A DNA stretch of 6,813 nucleotides from CAZMLC01 sp964567125 (lineage in GTDB: Bacteria; Verrucomicrobiota; Kiritimatiellia; RFP12; UBA1067), in assembly GCA_964567125.1 (NCBI GenBank), contig CAZMLC010000110.1, positions 1 through 6,813 on the forward strand. The letters are read 5' to 3'. The notes under the pieces were generated by a model. The model saw only the letters and a list, made by a program, of their open reading frames with translations. It was not told the origin of the DNA and made no database searches. Each line of letters starts with the position of its first letter. Position 1 is the first letter of the stretch. Positions 6,522-6,813 of the stretch are shown here, piece after piece. The translations under genes were made by a program, and so were the position numbers.

Positions 6522-6813
6522 ATGGCTCGAAAAACAAAAGAAGAGGCCGCGCGGACGCGGCAGCGTATTTTGGATGCCGCATTGGATGTCTTTTATAAAA
6601 AGGGATATCTTGCGACAACCATCGATGATGTCGCCTCGCGCATCCGCCTGACAAAAGGCGCAGTTTATTGGCATTTTGGCAGCAAGTCCACGCTGATTCT
6701 GGAACTCGTGTTGCTGCGGATGAACCGGCACCTCGAGCTGATGCAGACGTCGCAAGCGCAGCTGCGTTCATTAAGCGGATTGCGCGATTTTTTTGTTGAA
6801 CGCGCCCTGCATA
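6522..6813 (+). CDS. AcrR/TetR-family transcriptional repressor, 3'-truncated (first 97 residues)
   Basis: The reading frame from ATG 6522 is open to the right window edge and has no stop codon. GGAAGGA (6512-6518) upstream is a Shine-Dalgarno with a short 3-nt gap. The product begins MARKTKEEAARTRQRIL, then ALDVFYKKGY (20-29), TTIDDVASRI (32-41) and LTKGAVYWHFGSKSTL (43-58). These are the three helices of a TetR-type winged-free HTH with the YWHF recognition-helix end and following lysine. The wording is closest to AcrR/TtgR repressors of multidrug efflux pumps. The C-terminal ligand-binding domain has only begun. Such repressors usually control themselves and an adjacent transporter; that gene, if present, would be beyond the window, since no efflux gene is seen here. 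It appears transcribed separately from the pyrimidine genes, although no terminator lies between them. Confidence 0.92.
   Translation, partial: MARKTKEEAARTRQRILDAALDVFYKKGYLATTIDDVASRIRLTKGAVYWHFGSKSTLILELVLLRMNRHLELMQTSQAQLRSLSGLRDFFVERALH

Overview
The window looks like a chromosomal stretch from a PVC-group bacterium (Verrucomicrobiota, Lentisphaerota or Kiritimatiellota). The reasons are the autotransporter-associated beta-strand repeat protein with a C-terminal YGS..SPA...D..FSG.GVL.V segment, the intermediate GC content, and genes with and without Shine-Dalgarno sequences side by side. This is inferred from gene content; no rRNA or other taxonomic marker is present.

Layout, all on the + strand: (1) nt 2-1282, the 3' part of a large secreted beta-strand repeat protein. 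(2) nt 1283-1571, an intergenic region with a stable hairpin and then a good sigma70-type extended -10 promoter. (3) nt 1572-2396, a NYN (PIN-like) protein ending in two tandem four-cysteine zinc ribbons, followed by a strong intrinsic terminator. (4) nt 2449-6456, a compact four-gene block: a RACo-like [2Fe-2S]/ASKHA corrinoid-protein activator, thymidine phosphorylase (deoA, ATGA overlap with the preceding gene), cytidine deaminase (cdd) and a HAD-type pyrimidine 5'-deoxynucleotidase-like protein. (5) nt 6522 to the end, the N-terminal half of an AcrR/TetR-type repressor with its own promoter.

Three of the four genes in the block form a plausible pyrimidine salvage or catabolic route: the nucleotidase makes deoxynucleosides from dNMPs, Cdd deaminates (deoxy)cytidine to (deoxy)uridine, and DeoA splits thymidine or deoxyuridine into base and 2-deoxyribose-1-phosphate. 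The corrinoid activator does not fit this route, and no corrinoid methyltransferase is visible. Its start codon sits two bases after the U-tract of the upstream terminator and has no visible Shine-Dalgarno sequence.

I do not see an unmistakably new system, CRISPR array, insertion sequence or RNA gene. The points most worth following are the NYN/double zinc-ribbon protein with altered acidic positions, the terminator abutting the activator start codon, and the coupling of a corrinoid activator to pyrimidine catabolism.
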